Shown: positions 23,078 to 33,941 of the stretch, piece by piece
Position numbering within the stretch: position 1 is the first letter of the stretch
Layout of the letters: each line of letters opens with the position of its first letter
Assembly: GCA_009760855.2 (NCBI GenBank)
Contig: WPIO01000017.1
Coordinates: 2,465,001 to 2,529,000 of the forward strand
Length of the DNA: 64,000 nucleotides
Direction of reading: 5' to 3'
Source of the DNA: Cristatella mucedo
Taxonomy: Eukaryota; Bryozoa; Phylactolaemata; Cristatellidae
Position numbers and translations under genes: made by a program
The notes under the pieces: generated by a model
Databases searched by the model: none
What the model was told of the DNA's origin: nothing
What the model saw: the letters and a program-made list of their open reading frames with translations, nothing else

Positions 23078-23132
23078 AGAGAGAGAGATAGAGAGAGGGA
23101 GAGAGAGGGAGAGAGAGAGAGAGAGATAGAGA

Positions 23133-23188
<56 letters not shown>

Positions 23189-23203
23189 GAGAGAGAGAGA
23201 GAT
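23078..23203. repeat. (GA)n microsatellite
   Basis: About 125 bp of GA with ATAGAG and GGGAGA interruptions. Confidence 0.97.
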
Positions 23204-24154
23204 CTAGGCTTGGCAAAAACCTGTGCGGCGATTCGCCGCAGGGTAAGCAGTGTCCGTCTGTCAGGGTCCTCTCTACCGCCTCGCCCGCCTTCGCAGTTGA
23301 AGAGGCGCCGCCCGCGTCCGGCAGAAAGCAGAAAGCTTTGCGGAGGCTTTGCTCACCGATTCAGCCTCGAAATCGCTGCACTGGTCCGGAGTGTAGCCAG
23401 CTCGGCATGCCGAATCGGCAGAAAACTGTTCGGCACGGCGGTCCGCAGCATTGCCTCCGCCGCCGCCGCCGCCGCCGCCGCCGTGACCCGCTCGGCCAGA
23501 GCCTCGAGCCGCTTCGTAAAGCGGTCTTGCTGCTACCGGTCCTGCAGGCACGGCCACCTTTAATGCGTCTATATCGTCACCGTGTCCTGCGGCCGCCCAA
23601 CCGATAGCGGCTGGAGCGGAGCGCCAGCGAGCCACGCCCCCAGCGACCAAGATGGCCTAACCTGGTAGGTTAAGCAACGTCGTCGCGCGGCAGCACCGAT
23701 ACTCACGAAGAAAGTAGCAGCGGAGTCAGTCACTCCGTCAGTCAGCCAGTTTTAGCTGGCTCCGCATTTCTCCGAACCTCCGGAATAGACTGCTTTACTA
23801 ACGTGGCGATCAACTCTGAACCGGCTTCCGGCGCCTGTATAACCGTCTTCAATCGCGGGTCTCGCCGAAGCAGTTCGCTCACTTCCTCCTCCTCCTCCTC
23901 CTTCTCCTTCTCCTACGGCCGTACCCCAACGAGGCACGCTGGCGGGACCCCATTGTAGCCATTGCGACAGAGCGTCGGCGTGGATCTTAAGCTCGGCTCC
24001 CCCCCCCCCCCGCGGTAGACTATCTCGGTGGATTATCTCGAAATTTGAGTTTTTGCACGGCGACAGCGCAGCGACACATAATTCTCCTGCTTTCTGGCTG
24101 CTCAGCCACACGAGCGGATTATGCTCAGTACTACTCACGAAGTGGGGAGGACGA
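23204..24154. other. CpG-rich unassigned sequence
   Basis: GC- and CpG-rich with a CCG trinucleotide run (23457-23482), a CTCCTC run (23885-23905) and a C-run (24000-24011). Overlapping frames at 23210-23650 are open on both strands because of composition. An AAGATGGC element at 23649 resembles a YY1-type site found near some animal promoters; this is weak. Confidence 0.4.
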
Positions 24155-24207
24155 GATTTTTTCTTCTGACGGCACTATACAAATATAGCGTTCTTATTAT
24201 TACAACT
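24155..24207 (+). mobile_element. LINE-A/SINE 3' tail scrap
   Basis: GGCACTATACAAATATAG followed by TTCTTATTATTAC matches the terminal 40-50 bp of LINE-A-type tails. It truncates the Gypsy relic on this side. Confidence 0.5.
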
Positions 24208-25315
24208 CAGCAAAGCGCTCTACGAAGCCGAGACGTGTAGGACGTGGAACCCGGAAATGCTGCGATGCTGAAGTGCCGGCGCTGGCCAGTCGCTGGCCAG
24301 TCGCTGGCCAGTCGCTGGCCAGTCGCTGGCCAGTCGCTGGCCAGTCGCTGGCCAGTCGCTGGCCAGTCTGGCCTGGCCAGTCGCTGGCCAGTCGCTGGCC
24401 AGTCGCTGGCCAGTCGCTCGCCAGGTCGCTGGCCAGTCGCTGGCCAGTCGCTGGCCAGTCGCTGGCCAGTCGCTGGCCAGTCGCTGGCCAGTCGCTGGCC
24501 AGTCGCTGGCCAGTCGCTGGCCAGTCGCTGGCCAGTCGCTGGCCCAGTCGCTGGCCAGTCGCTGGCCAGTCGCTGGCCAGTGGCCAGTCGCTGGCCAGTC
24601 GCTGGCCAGTCGCTGGCCAGTCGCTGGCCGTCGCTGGCCAGTCGCTGGCCAGTCGCTGGCCAGTCGCTGGCCTGGCCAGTCGCTGGCCAGTCGCTGGCCA
24701 GTCGTCGCTGGCCAGTCGCTGGCCAGTCGCTGGCCAGTCGCTGGCCAGTCGCTGGCCAGTCGCTGGCCAGTGGCCAGTCGCTGGCCAGTCGCTCGTCGCT
24801 GGCCAGTCGTCGCGGCCCAGTCGCTGGCCAGTCGCTGGCCAGTCGCTGGCCAGTCGCTGGCCAGTCGCTGGCCAGTCGCTGGCCAGTCGCTGGCCAGTCG
24901 CTGGCCAGTCGCTGGCCAGTCGCTGGCCAGTCGCTGGCCAGTCGCTGGCCGGGCAAACTTTCTCTGGGTCTGGGCGCATGCCATTTGCGTCAAACGCACG
25001 CCCCACGTATTTCATCACCTCAACCTGGGCGAGGTGACATTTACAACCGGAAAGCGTCAGCCCGGCCGTCTGAAGTCGCGAAAACACCGCGTTCGAATGA
25101 TGGATGTGCTCCGCCCCGCCGCTGCGGTGGTGGCGGCTGCGCATCGTGTCATCTAAACAAATACAAATGTGGGGTAAACCGGGAAAAATTGATTCCATTA
25201 AACGTCTAAACTGCGGCCGGAGCCCGGTACAAATCCGAACTGCATCCCCAGGGAAGGTAAATGCACCCAAGCGCATAAGCGCTCTCTTTCGTACGCCATC
25301 GGGGTGTGCCGGCAC
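24208..25315 (-). pseudogene. Ty3/Gypsy reverse transcriptase relic split by a minisatellite
   Basis: The minus strand from 25315 keeps the Gypsy RT order: a HPDGVRK segment, then GAFTF before a decayed equivalent of the FGLxNAPATF block, then RLMESIFPGLPHICICLDD. The last is the YLDD catalytic motif with the aspartates kept and Y to C. Next come HIHHSNAVFSRLQTAGLTL, the KCHLAQVEV block, FDANGMRPDPEKV, and the start of the DWP motif (CPASDWPA). An 11-bp tandem array then interrupts the frame, and GFVERFAEL, equivalent to the SYYRRFVERFAEL block, appears beyond it at 24208-24235. No protease, RNase H, integrase or LTR was recognised. A second member may not exist here. The element is plainly dead. 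Confidence 0.8.
24280..24950. repeat. 11-bp minisatellite (unit CGCTGGCCAGT), about 61 copies
   Basis: About 670 bp of the unit CGCTGGCCAGT, mostly perfect, with scattered deletions, insertions and one CTCGCCAGG variant. Because 11 is not a multiple of 3 and the unit has no stop in any of six frames, both strands give long open frames reading 11-residue cycles such as RLASDWPATGQ. These are not genes. The array sits inside the Gypsy RT relic. Confidence 0.98.
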
Positions 25316-25499
25316 TCGCCAGCGTTGCTAACGGGGTTCGGCAGCGGCGTCCGCATCCGGACAGAACTAGGCCGCAAACGAGGCGCTCGTTACCAGGCTC
25401 GTCACCTCAGCTAAGCTCAGCCGCAGCGCGACGAATACTGGTGACACCTGACCTTGTATCGCGGCTAGCAACTTTTTCAGCATCAATGCATGAAGGTAC

Positions 25500-26085
25500 G
25501 CCGACAGTTAAGTCGAGACGGGATGTCGCAAATGTACGGACCAACTTGGATGCAGTATCCCTCTCTGAGCAGGCCTGATTTCTGCAATGTTATATACAGC
25601 TGTGCGTGAAAGTGGGCAGAAATGGCGATGGGGTTGATGTGGTCGTCTAGTGAGAGGTCACTTTAGAACCGGACAACAAGATTTCGTGCAGATGCAACAG
25701 AGATGTGCCGACAGAGCCGATTTCGAGAGTTAAGCTTTCCAATTTCTGAGTCACACTTGGATTGCTCATGACTAGTAATGTGATTTTATCGTAATTCAAT
25801 TTGAGAAATTTTACTGCCATACAAGTGCGGACGTCAACAGTATATGCAGCAAGGGAGTTGAGAGTTTGATGTGCTGGAAAGCTGGGAGGGATGAAGACAT
25901 AGGTACAGCATCGTGTCACCGGCATCGAGGTGAAAGCTTTGACTTCGCTTGCCAAATTATCTTGCCCGGTGGCGGCAAGGGATACGATCGGCAGATCCGA
26001 GCTCAGAACTCGCACTTTGACCTGCACATTGACCTGCAAGGGCCATCACACCAAACACTTTTCTTCCCTTCAGCTAAACGGCTAA
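25500..26085 (-). mobile_element. LINE-A internal fragment (RT C-terminal half)
   Basis: On the minus strand, pieces match the LINE-A RT: ASEVKAFTSMP, LKLNYDKITLLVMSNPSV, TQKLESLTLEIGSVG and LDDH equivalents. The HAFVTSRLD region decays at the 25500 end. Both the 5' and 3' parts are missing. Confidence 0.7.
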
Positions 26086-26097
26086 TTTAATGTAAAG

Positions 26098-26755
26098 TAC
26101 CTCCGTCTGTAACTCCACAAAGACTATGTGGGTGTTACGCAGGAGAGTTTTGTATAGCGCACTCACAGCCTAAGCGGCTTTCGGTTCGCATTCGGTAGCC
26201 AACAGACTTCGTCTCACGCAACAAAGAGAAAGTGGGAAGCATAGCAGAGTCAGGAGAGCAGTTGAGGTAGTGAGTAGCATGGAAGTAGCAGCTCAGAACC
26301 GCTGAAAAGGATGAGCCATAGTCGGCAGCAGGAGAGTAGTTGTCGTTGAGTAAGAGCTGTGGAAGCGAGTTCCACAGTCTAGGACCTGCAGAGCTAAAGC
26401 TTCTGTTGCCCAAGGTCTTTGAGCGGAGGAATGGAACAGCTAGTTTATTGTCCATACACGACCTGAGGGCGCAAAGAGGCTGAAACTGGTGCAGCAGTTC
26501 AGCTAGATAAGGAGGAGCCAAGCCGTGGCAGGTCTTGTGGGTCAGCGTAAGAACTTTGCTCTGTATCCGTTGCTCAACCGTCATCCATCCTAACTCTTTT
26601 AGCAAAGGAGACACGTGCTCAAACCGCTGGGACTTGAAAACTTGCCTTGCAGCCGTATTCATAGTCAGCTGCAGTGGCCTAGTTGCTTTCTTTGGTAGCC
26701 CAGGCAAAAGGGAATTACACTAATCAAGCCGAGACAGAACTACGGAGCTAGAGCA
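26098..26755 (-). mobile_element. LINE-B 3' end, second young copy
   Basis: It is nearly identical to 17945-18612: in the first 120 bp compared I count only two or three differences. The C-terminal frame (190 codons, 26135-26707) is intact and reads through AGPRLWNSLPQLLLND to CAIQNSPA. It is 5'-truncated at about 26750. Its 3' end (CTCCGTCTGTAACTCCAC) is the same as in the first copy. Confidence 0.88.
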
Positions 26756-27152
26756 ACAACAGCGTCCCGCTACACATCTGATCGTATAGGCGTAATACAT
26801 TCGCTGACCTTCCTTTACTAACGGAGGTTACGTGGGGACAGTGACTTCAGTTCGACATTCAGGTTGCGTTGTTTTGCGGCATCTCCTCTTGCTGCCGCTG
26901 CTTCCGGCGCTCCGGCCACTCTTTGCTGCCATTTCTCGTAATTTACTTACTTACCTACGGAATCCCCCGGAATCTTGTCGGGCTCTTGCGTTTCCTTTTC
27001 TTTGCTGCATGAGATGAGACTGTTGTTGTTGTTGGATACCGATTAAGAAGCTAAAGCTTCCTTTCGCTATTTAGCAACAACTTAGTTATCACGGCGCTGC
27101 TGACTATAGGAGGAAATTGGTAAGAACATATGTGCAGTCTCTCCTGTGTATA

Positions 27153-27154
<2 letters not shown>
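26756..27154. other. Unassigned
   Basis: No family recognised. A TTGTTGTTGTTG run lies at about 27022. Confidence 0.4.

Positions 27155-27187
<33 letters not shown>
27155..27187. repeat. (AT)n microsatellite
   Basis: About 33 bp of AT at the 3' end of a minus-strand SINE1b copy. Confidence 0.95.
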
Positions 27188-27189
<2 letters not shown>

Positions 27190-27345
27190 TCATTTATATA
27201 GCCCCTCAAAGAACTGAATCTTCATCCAGACGCCTCAGAAATGTCGCATGGCTCAAGCCCATGACCGCGGTCGTTACAGGCAAGGCATCTCACCGCGGTC
27301 ATTAAAGATAAGCACCCTGTGCTACTATGCTGAACTGTGCTCACC
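27187..27345 (-). mobile_element. SINE1 copy, subfamily 1b
   Basis: On the minus strand: box A GGTGCTTATCTTTAATGACC, a duplicated ACCGCGGTC segment, box B ATGGGCTTGAGCC, and a 3' stem-loop GTCTGGATGAAGATTCAGTT (plus-strand complement at 27205-27230). Confidence 0.7.
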
Positions 27346-27689
27346 GCAAACGAACCTGACAAACGCCTCTCAACTGCGACAGGACTTTCCGGCTACTAGA
27401 GAGTTATTAACGTAGCCACGATTATTTCGACGACGTTGGGGGCCAGACCAAGGCTTTCCTAGAGGTATTAAATCGCTAGAAAGCTGGAGCGCCTCTCGGT
27501 TGGCAAGCCGTGGGACGCGTCCATCCGAGTTTAGGTAATCGAGGGGCATCGAGCCTCTTCCCTATAGCTACGGCCACAGTTGCGCTGAATTCAGACGGCA
27601 AGCTCTGAAAGTTTTATCATAGACTACTTTTGCATTTCACAATTCCGAGGACCTGCTTGGACGCTGTGTCAGGGCAAAAAAATCATTAT

Positions 27690-28790
27690 CTCAGTCTTTC
27701 TTGCTGTCGACAAGAGGAGGTTCTCCGACGCTGTCACTCCCAGGCACGAAATGTGTTCTCTCTCTGGCTGGCCAGCCTTTCTCTCGGTTATGAAGAGCAT
27801 CAGCACGATTATCCCACAGACATAAAAAGCACGGATATTTTGCGTAGCCACCTTGAAGTCCAAGCAGAAGGGCAGTGACCTCTAAATGGCGGTATATCTG
27901 CCACTGGCGTTCATCATATTTGATTTCGTCGAGAAGAATTTTTCTGTTTCCATAAGTTTTCTTTCATCTGTACAAAATTTTCCAATCATAAAGAGGTAAG
28001 TTCGTTTCCATTGTGATGTAGAGCTCCTTTTAAACTGCGGTTCGGTGAATCAACGAAGAGTCTCCACTCAGTTGGATTATAGCAGTTTTTCATTTGGTTA
28101 ACTAGACATTCGACGTTGCTGCAATAGACGAGTAAATCCTTCGATAACAAATACGGAAAAAACTCTTTTTCACTATGTCTATAACAAGAAAATGTAGCCG
28201 GCGCAAGAAAATTTTGCTCTTTTAATCAGGACCGAGGAGTTCAGCCGACTCTTTCGGAAGGTCAAGGTCTCTCATTCAGTCACCAGATTGTGTCACTAGT
28301 TTAGGCGTTGGAACATCAAAAGCACGATAGTTGTCATCAACGTCACATTCAATTGAACTCGAATCTCTGTCAGTCAATATATTATCAAGTGTAACAGATG
28401 TAACAGGAACTTCCACCACATCCCTTTGCGGTACAGGTCGCATAGCCGACGGTAGATTTGGATATTTAATTTTATGCTTATTCTTTTTGCTGAAGCCCAG
28501 CACGTTAGTGATGTATAAATAACAGTCCAAACATGGTCAGGATGTTCTCTCTGAATCACCAGTGCTCCAAATGGCATGCATTTGCTTTTACCTTTAAACC
28601 ACTGCTTCAATTTGTTCACACACGGCTTGCTTGCACACCATACGTGGTTCGAATATCTTATCCTGACGTCCCAGTTTGCATCCAAAGTAGGCGTGGTAGT
28701 ACTGTTTGACGAATGTAGTAGTCGGGTAGTAATCGGTAGCCACTTCTCTTTCGTCGAAAATATCTCTCAGATGTAGCAGCATATATGCAG
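27690..28790 (-). pseudogene. Frameshifted copy of a widespread uncharacterised animal protein family
   Basis: Read on the minus strand, conserved blocks appear in the right order but jump frames. TTFVKQYYHAYFGCKLG, RQDKIFEPRMVCK, LKQWFKGKSKCMPFG and REHPDHV (28540-28780) are followed by DCYLYITNVLGFSKKNKHK, KYPNLPSAMRPVPQRD (28276-28530), MRDLDLPKESAELLGPD (about 28220), EWRLFVDSPNRSLKGALHHN (about 28030-28090), and then LLDEIKYDERQWQIYRHLEV, LLLGLQGGYAKYPCFLCLWD and WPARE (27760-27920). I recall this architecture (DQDK-W-P-C-C, W-x-GK-x-K-x-MPF, YPNLPSAxRPVPH, CFLC-x-WD) from unnamed proteins that are often multi-copy in insects, cnidarians and molluscs. Function is unknown; a mobile-element origin is suspected but not shown. 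At least four frame changes and several stops make it dead. No neighbours explain it. Confidence 0.72.
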
Positions 28791-28874
28791 AGAATTCTTA
28801 CATTACTTTGGTATCGTTAATTATAAATATCTGTTTCAAAAACCATATCAAACAACGTATGTCATTAGGTGACT

Positions 28875-29425
28875 GTAATAATAATAATAGTAATAATAAT
28901 ACACTTGATATAACACCGCCAGAGAACTCCGTCTCTTTCTAGGCACTTTACATATGCAGCAAAGGAAGCACGATCGAATGGTTAGCGGTAGCATGCTCAA
29001 TAAAAAAATATAACATCGTTAGGGTGACACGCACAGGGTCAGCATGCAAGTGTGGTTAGTGGCAGCATGCACGGTGTCAGCACGCATAAACATACAAAGG
29101 TCGAATCACAGGGACCCACTAAATGGCACGATGAATAAATGTGTTTTTAGTTTGTTTTTAAATGTGGTCAAGTCAGGAGATGTCGTGACACAAGTCGGAA
29201 GTCAGTTCCAGGCTTTGGGTGCATACAAACTACAGGAACGATCTCCAAAGGATTTAAAGTTTGTAGGAGGTATAGGTAAACGATTAGATTCCCGAAAAGC
29301 GGGTGGTACGATGCTTACCCTGGTGGGGAGTAGATCTGATAGGTAGCCTGGAGCCAAAGAATGGAGGGAGCTAAAAGTGAGTGACAAAACCTGAAAGTCG
29401 AATTCTTGTCAGGAATGCACATCAA
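28875..29425 (-). mobile_element. LINE-A 3' end
   Basis: The minus strand shows the C-terminus (LHSLAPGYLSDLLPTR, then RESNRLPIP and PTNFKSFGDRSCSLYAPKAW) and the 3' untranslated region with a TTATTATTA tail (28876-28899). It is frameshifted after PKAWN and 5'-truncated at about 29410. Confidence 0.85.
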
Positions 29426-29924
29426 CCGAATCACTCATTTGCACATCATCGCACATAAATTCAATCGAATGCACATTATTGCAAAATGGAGATATGACGG
29501 ATCACAGTGAGTGACTAGGCTTCGTCAGCTGTGTATCGGCTGTCTCGCAAATTGTTAAATGTCTAATTCACATCAGATCAGCCAGCTCAGCCAGTCGCCA
29601 CATCTGCAGCTTAGTAGTTGAAGGCAAACCCAGTGTGTTACTCTGAATTTTGAAAAACACGGCCCTCAAAATGGGCTCGGCCAGAATATCGCCGACAGCA
29701 TCTGCTTGAAGTCTGAGAGCCGTGTTCCAAAATTACTTTTTTACTAGCCGATCTCATCCGCGCTTCAGCGTCAAGTCTACGTACTTTCAGCTATGTAACA
29801 TGGAAAAAATAGGCCTGCTTAGGCAGGGCTACCACATGTAAATCAATTTGTGCCTTGGGGTCTCGACTTCTGAAAATCACTACTCGAAGGTCTTCCGTCT
29901 AGCACGATAAGGCGCTTACAATGC
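29426..29924. other. Unassigned
   Basis: Short near-repeats such as GCACATCATCGCACATAA and GCACATTATTGC occur at 29440-29480. Nothing else recognised. Confidence 0.4.
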
Positions 29925-30385
29925 AAACTCAGCGGCCAAGCAAGGATTGGTCATTCACTTTGGGGTCTTTTCATTATCTCGGTTCATCCTACATATCTAA
30001 ACTACTTCCCCGTCAGGCTAGGCATGCTACCACTCCTGACTCACTACCACACCCTCTTCTGACACTTTATTTAGCTTCGCCGGTGACCTCAAATCCTGGG
30101 AACATCGTGCCTTCAGTTCCTATACTTCCAAAGCCTGGATCTCACTTTTACTGACGTCGCGGCATCCCCCTCACTTGAAATCTGAAAAAGAAGTTGAGAA
30201 CGACACTGTTCTTCACAGCATTTACTGGGTTCGTTCGAATTATCCCTTGTGTACTTGCGTGCGCTGACACTGTGCATGTTATCACTAGGCAATTGACATG
30301 CCTCACACCATACGTGTCTAGATGGATATATACACAGAGCTCTCTGGGCACTATATAAATGTCCACTATGTTATTGTAATAAATT
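29925..30385 (+). mobile_element. LINE-A 3' end (decayed)
   Basis: The frame at 29921-30154 keeps FTLGSFHYLGSSYISKLLPR, equivalent to LTFRSLHSLAPAYLSDILPH, then PGSHF at the expected WNSLP position. The 3' region has GTGCGCTGACACTGTGCATG, CTCTCTGGGCACTATATAAA and a TATGTTATTGTAATAA end. Confidence 0.7.
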
Positions 30386-30654
30386 CTTATCTGGCTATCT
30401 CATTCGACCCATCAAATCTACTATCCTGGACGGCTGATGTTGTGGAAGGAATGACTGTAGCAAGTAAACCTAATGAAAGCCAATATCATGGTACATAATG
30501 CGTAATGTTAAGGTGCACCCGATCTTTGATAAACAAAATCTATGAAACCTGACTTGCCAAAGCAAACTCAAATACACCATAAATCATTATTTGTGGTGTA
30601 TATTTGAAAAACAATTAAATATGCCAGACAACTGATATAATGCAGAACTGTATA

Positions 30655-30785
30655 ATTCTTTTATTTAGTAGCGCTCTAAGAGAACTTACTCTCTATCCAG
30701 GCACTTAACGTACGCCGAAGGTCTCGTGCGTGCGACCTTGGTCGTATAAGGGAAGCACCTTGTCCCAGGGCTAAACCAGGGCTTT
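30655..30785 (-). mobile_element. SINE1 copy
   Basis: On the minus strand: GCCCTGGTTTAGCCCTGG head, AAGGTGCTTCCC box A, ACGCACGAGACC at the box B position (decayed) and the 3' stem-loop GAGAGTAAGTTCTCTTAGAG. An ATT array follows the head at 30803-30825. Confidence 0.7.
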
Positions 30786-30825
30786 TCAGGATATACACAT
30801 GTATTATCATTATTATTATTATTAT

Positions 30826-32514
30826 TCTTAAATGTTCCAGAGGTGTTGAATGGGATTCTGAGCTAGAGTTCTTTGATGCAAGCACAACGCATGTAATGAG
30901 TTCTAGTTCTTGCAAATGCGTGACAAATACCGGTATTTGCTAGCGCCTCCTCGAAGAACGGCCAGCGAGTGGTAGTAGCTACCCCGAAACATGCAAGTAT
31001 CCCGATAGAGGCAGAGCACGGCAACGATTAGGAGTACTTTTACCTTAAAATAAAAAGCCCACGTTTCTTAAAGAGAGCAGTCCATTCGGCAGCAACGCAG
31101 AGCTACATTTCCACGGCACCGAACATAATGTACAACTCCCGTACAACTCGAAGCACTCACAAAGTACTACTGACAAACTATTACTTCAGACGCCCTGGAA
31201 TACTTCTTAAACTATAGATTACGACCAGATCCGTTACCTATTCACTATAAATTCAGGATCGCTGATCATCTCGAGATCTGTCTGAGTAGCGAGCCAACGT
31301 CTCCGTGGCTCCTGTCCTTCAAAAAAGGCTCTCTGTCCGCCCCCTCTCGAACATCAGTGGCTCCTAAGCTTCTTTTGAGTCAGTGCCTCATTGCTTTACA
31401 CCCACATACCTTGCACCCCTAGCTCCAGCATAATTCAGGACAGTCGTGTATGCACCGCCGCCTTCTAAGAGAGAACGCAAAGGACACGGAGGCCAAGCGC
31501 AACAAGCTGACACAGCGGAACGGTCAGACTGTTGATCGTCAGCCGCGCTCGGCCCACTCGATGGGGCGCCGGCAGCAGTGCGAATGAAAATATGGCGGCT
31601 GCATCGCTGGTCGTATGAATACATCACTGCTACTCCAGCCATGCAGGGATGCCATGCAGCGCTCGCAGTAACGATGCATCGACCTCATCCGGGCGAGGCT
31701 GGAGGCTCGTCGAAATAGCGCCCCGGAAGTACAGCTAGAGAATAGTAGAGGCCGCACCAACACCCGAAGGTATGGCGACGACAGCAGAGCAGATGGCAAT
31801 CAAGAACGCCCGCAGCTTAATTAAACAAAGTTCACATCCTTAGCCTCCTTGGCATACAGCGAGGAATATTCCACTGGAATAGCCACCATCAGTCCGGCAA
31901 CGGGAAAGAAGTGCCATGGACTCGGCATCACTTTAGATGGACAACCACTGGGTCTACGTCATGGATTATGACACGTTCAGATCCCTATAATTATAAATCA
32001 AGACCCAATAATAATCTCTATAATGCTGCCGTCACTTGGCTAATTTCGAAGCTGCCTCTTCAATATCGTATCGCTTGCCCGGAGGACAGATCTCAGGTCT
32101 CGTCGATCTTGGCTAATCGCAAGTCATCTTAACAAAACCAAAGTTGTCTGAATTTATTAAGCATTTACGATAGCTCTGTTACAAGCGGGGATGTAGCCGG
32201 CTCTGCACTTCATTCCTTAGGCCTCAGAAAAAGTCACTCGTAACGGCGCCGGTCCTTGCCAATTTGTATAACCAGCCTACCGACGAAGCTAGCGCCTCAA
32301 AGCATGGCCGGCGAATTGCACACGCTGCCTCAATACACTTAGGCTTGCCGACGTCAGCGGACGTCAGGCCGACGTCAGCGGAGCACTGCCTGCGGCATCA
32401 AGCGGGCACGCATGCCTGAGCGTAACAAGTCTATGCCGTTAATGTAGACCGGTCAATTTTACATTCGTAGAGAGGCAGGAATGTACGGCACTGGCTACAG
32501 CAAACAACTCGATC
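30826..32514. other. Unassigned 1.7 kb
   Basis: Moderately CpG-rich around 31440-31800, with an AATATGGCGGC element at 31590 (YY1-like). Opposing frames at 31388-31799 have no recognised domain. At 32345-32385 GCCGACGTCAGCGGA is duplicated with a 6-nt spacer. Confidence 0.4.
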
Positions 32515-32632
32515 GTGCTTCCTTTGCACCAATGCATCAAGTGTAAAGTGCCTAGAAATAGATGGAGTTCTCTGAGGGCACTATATTAAGGGCATCATTA
32601 TTATTCTTACTGCTATTACTATTACAGCGCAC
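32515..32632 (+). mobile_element. LINE-A 3' tail
   Basis: CTTCCTTTGCACCAATGC, AAGTGCCTAGAAATAGATGG, GTTCTCTGAGGGCACTATAT and an ATTATTATT-type end. Only the 3' untranslated end remains. Confidence 0.75.
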
Positions 32633-32775
32633 TGACTATTACGCGAGTTGAGCTTTTCTATGCAGCTTAATCGTAGATTACGACGTAGCCTATTCCTTAT
32701 AGCTATAATTCAGCAACAACGAATACCGTCTAGGCATTCATGATCTGACTGACGTAGCAAGCCACAGTTTGAATC
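32633..32775 (+). repeat. Dispersed repeat Z, copy 1
   Basis: Shares CGTAGATTACGACGTA and ACGAATACCGTCTAGGCATT, then GTAGCAAGCCACAGTTT, with 52265-52370 in the same order and orientation. The family is unknown and only two copies are visible. Confidence 0.5.
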
Positions 32776-32959
32776 GCAATTGAATTAAAAGCTGCAATCG
32801 AAAAAGGATCGAATCGGATCGGGATTTTTGGGTCCTCGTCAGTCAACTGGTTGGCGCTTGCATTGCACAAGTGCTCCAAAGCTGCTGGACGCGGGCCTTT
32901 GTGCTTCGTAGGTCGCAGAGAGGAGAGTCCTTTTCTAGACTTACAGCTCCGGAACTGAA

Positions 32960-33940
32960 GCAGAATGATTGGTTCTAAATGATGATAAAACTAACTTACT
33001 AGTTATGGGCAAACCTAGTGTGATTCACAAATTGGAAAGGCTGAAGCTCAAAATTGGCGCTGCCAGCATATCTCCAGTTGAATCAGCTCGAAATCTAGGT
33101 GTCATATTCCAAAGCGACCTCTCGTTAGACGACCACATCAGCTCCACAGTCAAATCTGCCTATTTTCAGCTTCATAACATTGCTAAAACTCGGGCTTGTT
33201 TAGATAAGGATACCACGTCCAAGTTGTTCCATGCATTCGTGACATCCCGTCTCGACTTCTACAACTCACTGCTTACTGGCCTACCAGCATGTGCGATCGG
33301 GCGATTGCAGCTGGTGCAAAACTCTGCAGCTAGGCTTGTCAGTCGTGAGCGTCGCAGTTGCCACATTACTCCACTTCTTGCCGACCTGCACTGTCTCCCA
33401 GTCAAGCAACGGATTGACTTCAAGGTTTTGTCGCTCACTTTTAGGTCACTTCATTCTTTGGCTCCAGCCTATCTCTCAGATATACTCTCTCATCAGGCCA
33501 AGCATCGTACCACCCGCTTTTCGGAATCCAACAGTCTACTAACACCCGTACAAACCTCAAATCTTTTGGAGACCGTGCATTTAGTTCGTATGCTTCCAAA
33601 GCCTGTAACTCGCTCCCGACCTGCGTCAAAACATCCCCTGACCTGACAACATTTAAAAAGAACTTAAAAACACACCTATTTAGGACAGCATTTAGTGGGT
33701 CCCTGTGATTCGTCCTTCATGTGCTTATGCGTGCTGACACTGTGCATGCTGCCACTAACCACATTTGCATGCTGACCCTGTGCATGTCATCCCTAACCAT
33801 GTTATTCATTTTGTTTGTTTATCAAGCATGATTTTACTTACCATTCAATTGCATTTCCCTTTGCAGCAAATGTAAAGCGCCTAGAACGAGATTAAGTTCT
33901 CTGAAGGCGCTTTATCAAGTACATTATTATTGTTATTATA
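32960..33940 (+). mobile_element. LINE-A, 5'-truncated, RT C-terminal part and 3' end
   Basis: The longest single open LINE-A frame here (32969-33646, 225 codons) starts at LNDDKTNLLVMGKPSV (post-YADD region). It continues through ARNLGVIFQSDLSLDDHISS, SRLDFYNSLLTGLPACAIGR and LPVKQRIDFKVLSLTFRSLH, and shifts frame after FSESNSLL. The 3' untranslated region carries the GCTGACACTGTGCATGCTGC block, the stem-loop AAGCGCCTAGAACGAGATT / GTTCTCTGAAGGCGCTTTAT and an ATTATTATTG tail. Confidence 0.88.
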
Positions 33941-33941
33941 G

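Noticed and set aside
24200-25315. Long open frames of 250-370 codons on both strands across 24200-25315
   Set aside because: They are generated by an 11-bp stop-free tandem repeat; only the flanking Gypsy RT blocks have meaning.
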